Of a DNA stretch of 12,712 bases, positions 12,708-12,712 are shown piece after piece; the first letter of the stretch is position 1; each line of letters opens with the position of its first letter. This DNA is from JAWLCG01 sp041687295 (lineage in GTDB: Bacteria > Planctomycetota > Phycisphaerae > SM23-33 > FEN-1343). The stretch covers positions 1-12,712 of the forward strand of contig JAWLCG010000114.1 in assembly GCA_041687295.1 (NCBI GenBank), given 5' to 3'. Both the position numbers and the translations under genes were made by a program. Below the pieces are notes generated by a model, which saw nothing but the letters and a program-made list of their open reading frames with translations, had not been told where the DNA came from and did no database searches.

Positions 12708-12712
12708 GGCGG

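Noticed and set aside
1..12712. tRNA or rRNA genes
   Set aside because: No cloverleaf with a T-loop signature or conserved rRNA segment was found by eye in the spacers.

Overview
The window is visibly GC-rich, with strong G/C at third codon positions that opens long false reading frames opposite the real genes. It carries ten convincing protein genes, all apparently complete and nearly all with a clear Shine-Dalgarno sequence. The gene mix (a DUF1080 sugar hydrolase, two Gfo/Idh/MocA oxidoreductases, a DUF255/YyaL thioredoxin-fold protein with a DsbD-type tail, and a short glycine-rich RRM protein) together with hairpin-rich spacers suggests a chromosomal segment of a high-GC Planctomycetota bacterium. 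That assignment is an inference from gene content; there is no rRNA or other marker gene here.

Layout, left to right: (1) 1-156 is a spacer packed with hairpins, including two that begin with GTAG on the minus strand. (2) Minus strand: a DUF255/YyaL protein fused to a DsbD N-terminal-like domain (157-2541), preceded by a small YokE-like PH-domain protein (2737-3141). (3) Plus strand: an oxidoreductase resembling YdgJ/IolW (3350-4396), a 341-base spacer with a perfect 13-bp palindrome, a Tat-exported Fe/Mn superoxide dismutase (4738-5508), and an NDH-2-like FAD oxidoreductase (5656-6780). (4) Minus strand, converging with the last gene at a 14-base gap: a second Gfo/Idh/MocA oxidoreductase (6795-7895) and a DUF1080 protein (8127-8894), separated by a repeat-bearing spacer. 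(5) Plus strand: a long untranslated stretch, the RRM protein (9513-9875) with a strong UUCG hairpin behind it, another repeat-rich spacer, then a MarR regulator (10279-10782) overlapping an ABC exporter (10779-12707) by ATGA.

Functional themes. The superoxide dismutase and the FAD oxidoreductase could both act in redox or oxygen handling, although their linkage is only by proximity. The DUF1080 protein and its neighbouring oxidoreductase fit a 3-keto-sugar route, in which one enzyme oxidises a glycoside at C3 and the other cleaves it. The MarR-ABC pair is the standard arrangement of a self-regulated efflux operon. Nothing here is clearly a new defence or mobile system. The most distinctive non-coding signal is a set of dispersed hairpin modules: one is seen three times (51-84, 7977-8009, 9995-10027) and another twice (near 8042 and 10103), in different order and orientation. 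They look like REP-type elements for which no transposase is present in the window.
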